Of a stretch of 6,094 nucleotides of DNA, positions 5,057-6,094 are shown piece by piece. The notes below the pieces were generated by a model that saw only the letters and a program-made list of their open reading frames with translations, did not search any database and was not told the origin of the DNA. Position 1 is the first letter of the stretch. The number at the start of each line of letters is the position of its first letter. The stretch comes from Rhodoferax sp. (GTDB lineage Bacteria > Pseudomonadota > Gammaproteobacteria > Burkholderiales > Burkholderiaceae_C). The stretch is from assembly GCA_018882485.1 (NCBI GenBank), contig VERU01000170.1, positions 1 to 6,094 of the forward strand. Direction: 5' to 3'. Position numbers and translations under genes: made by a program.

Positions 5057-6094
5057 CAGGCCCCCGGCGTCCCGCCGGCCCGCTGCCGCAACTGCCGGCC
5101 CAGGCCGTCCAGCACCGTGTCGAGCCGCTGCACCGCCTGCCCCAGGCTGCTGCGCGCCAGCGGCGCCGGGCACAGCCGCCGCTGCGTATCGTCCAGCCGG
5201 TCCAGCCGCAGCGTCAGGCCATGCCGGGCCAGCCGCGGCCCCAGTTCGGCCGACCGGCTGCGCAGCAGCATGCGGGTCTGCTGGTAGGCGTGCTCGGCCA
5301 CCTGCCGGCGCTGCCGGTAGCTGAAGGTGTTGGCCAGGTACAGCTGCGGGTCGCGGTGGTCGGGCTCCACCAGCAGGATGTCGGTCTGCGGATAGAGCCG
5401 CTCGTACTGCTTCATGCCCAGCACCAGCCGCGAATGGATCAGCGAGCGGAAGGTCTGGCTCAGCACCGCCGGCAGACCGCCCCGCACCATGGGCGGGATC
5501 GGCGCGGCAGCGCCCTGGCGCCGCGCCTCGGCCTCGTGCTGCGGTGGGGTGGCGCTGGCGTCGAAGGGCACCAGCGGGTTCAGGCACAGCAGCAGGTCCA
5601 GGCCCTGCTCCAGCGCCACCGAGGCGTGCAGCGTCTTCTTCAGCGCCCCGTCCACGTAGTAGCGCCCGTCGATCTCCACCGGCGGAAACAGCCCGGGCAA
5701 CGCCGCACTGGCCTGCACCGCCCGCGAGATCGGCACCGTGTCCCAGCCCGGCTGCCCGAAGGGCACGGCCTCGCCCGTGTCCAGATCGGTCGCGACCAGC
5801 GTCAGCCGGGTGCGCAGCCGCCGGAAATCGTTGCTGCGCCCGGCCCGCGTGAACAGCCGCGCCAGCTCGGTGTCGATGGGCCGGTTGTCGAACAGCCCGG
5901 TGGGCAGCACCGGGCCCAGCTGCTCCATGGCCCGTGCCCACGACCGGTGGCCCCAGACCCGCTGCGACAGCGCCGCCAGCAGCAGCCCCGGGCCCAGCAG
6001 GGCCCGGCGGGCGAACTCGCCCCAGGCCGGCTGCATCAGCCAGGCGGGGTCGAAGGCGTCGGCGTTGCCCGAGCCGGGCTCGGGCAGGATGAAG
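5056..6094 (-). CDS. Patatin-like phospholipase family protein (5' partial)
   Basis: The frame is open through the right edge of the window, with 345 visible codons ending at TGA 5058-5056. Recognisable patatin features in order are a TLVATDLDTGEAVPFG strand-turn, ISRAVQASAALPGLFPPVEI, and YYVDGALKK with the expected catalytic Asp (codon 5652-5650) of the Ser-Asp dyad. The nucleophile-elbow GxSxG and the oxyanion glycine motif are not in view and should lie upstream of 6094. Met at 6036 is internal: conserved-looking sequence continues before it (FDPAWL), so it is not taken as the start. Family members are acyl hydrolases acting on phospholipid or neutral lipid, sometimes on storage polyester granules. 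It is the promoter-proximal partner of the TetR gene (TGATG overlap). The ~60 C-terminal residues are Arg/Leu-rich and I recognise no separate domain there. Confidence 0.87.
   Translation of the reverse strand, partial: FILPEPGSGNADAFDPAWLMQPAWGEFARRALLGPGLLLAALSQRVWGHRSWARAMEQLGPVLPTGLFDNRPIDTELARLFTRAGRSNDFRRLRTRLTLVATDLDTGEAVPFGQPGWDTVPISRAVQASAALPGLFPPVEIDGRYYVDGALKKTLHASVALEQGLDLLLCLNPLVPFDASATPPQHEAEARRQGAAAPIPPMVRGGLPAVLSQTFRSLIHSRLVLGMKQYERLYPQTDILLVEPDHRDPQLYLANTFSYRQRRQVAEHAYQQTRMLLRSRSAELGPRLARHGLTLRLDRLDDTQRRLCPAPLARSSLGQAVQRLDTVLDGLGRQLRQRAGGTPGA

Noticed and set aside
4436..5287. Plus-strand open frame of 283 codons opposite the TetR gene.
   Set aside because: The Gln/His/Arg-rich translation has no family resemblance and is the antisense shadow of a clear TetR protein.
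5057..5941. Upstream in-frame extension of the TetR protein to 527 residues.
   Set aside because: It runs out of frame through the patatin-like gene, is Ala/Gly/Arg-rich without a domain, and MARKAPRRTAERIL is a normal TetR N-terminus.

Overview
The window is very GC-rich, densely coding DNA. Family content points to a betaproteobacterium of the order Burkholderiales, most likely Comamonadaceae-like. The acyl-CoA-binding protein, PHA-system protein, wax-ester/DGAT-type acyltransferase, TetR regulator and patatin-like hydrolase all read like proteins of that group. A 60-70 bp AT-richer segment inside the first gene also resembles a dispersed repeat I recall from Acidovorax-type genomes. This assignment rests on recognition by eye, not on a search.

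Layout: (1) 3-1946 (+) is one uninterrupted frame, cut at its 5' end. It starts as the C-terminal half of apolipoprotein N-acyltransferase (Lnt) and continues without a stop into a COG4324-type zinc aminopeptidase, itself normally a lipoprotein. The seam lies where the last Lnt membrane helix and the aminopeptidase signal peptide/lipobox coincide. (2) 1939-2238 (+) encodes a small PHA-system protein that overlaps the preceding stop codon. (3) 2342-2596 (-) encodes an acyl-CoA-binding protein. (4) 2744-4393 (+), divergent from it, encodes a WS/DGAT-type O-acyltransferase enlarged by low-complexity linkers, one of them a 27-bp in-frame minisatellite. (5) 4358-5056 (-) encodes a TetR regulator whose 3' end overlaps that of the acyltransferase. 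(6) 5056-6094 (-) encodes a patatin-like hydrolase cut off at the window edge and joined to the TetR gene by a TGATG stop/start overlap.

The common theme from 1939 onward is storage lipid and acyl-CoA handling: a PHA granule-related protein, an acyl-CoA carrier, an acyltransferase that could make wax ester or triacylglycerol, a lipid-hydrolase candidate, and a regulator co-transcribed with the hydrolase. That functional link is inferred from gene order. No mobile element, RNA gene, CRISPR array or obviously novel multi-gene system was seen. The most striking items are the Lnt-aminopeptidase fusion (genuine, or an assembly/recombination chimera), the repeat-like segment embedded in the aminopeptidase reading frame, and the minisatellite in the acyltransferase gene.
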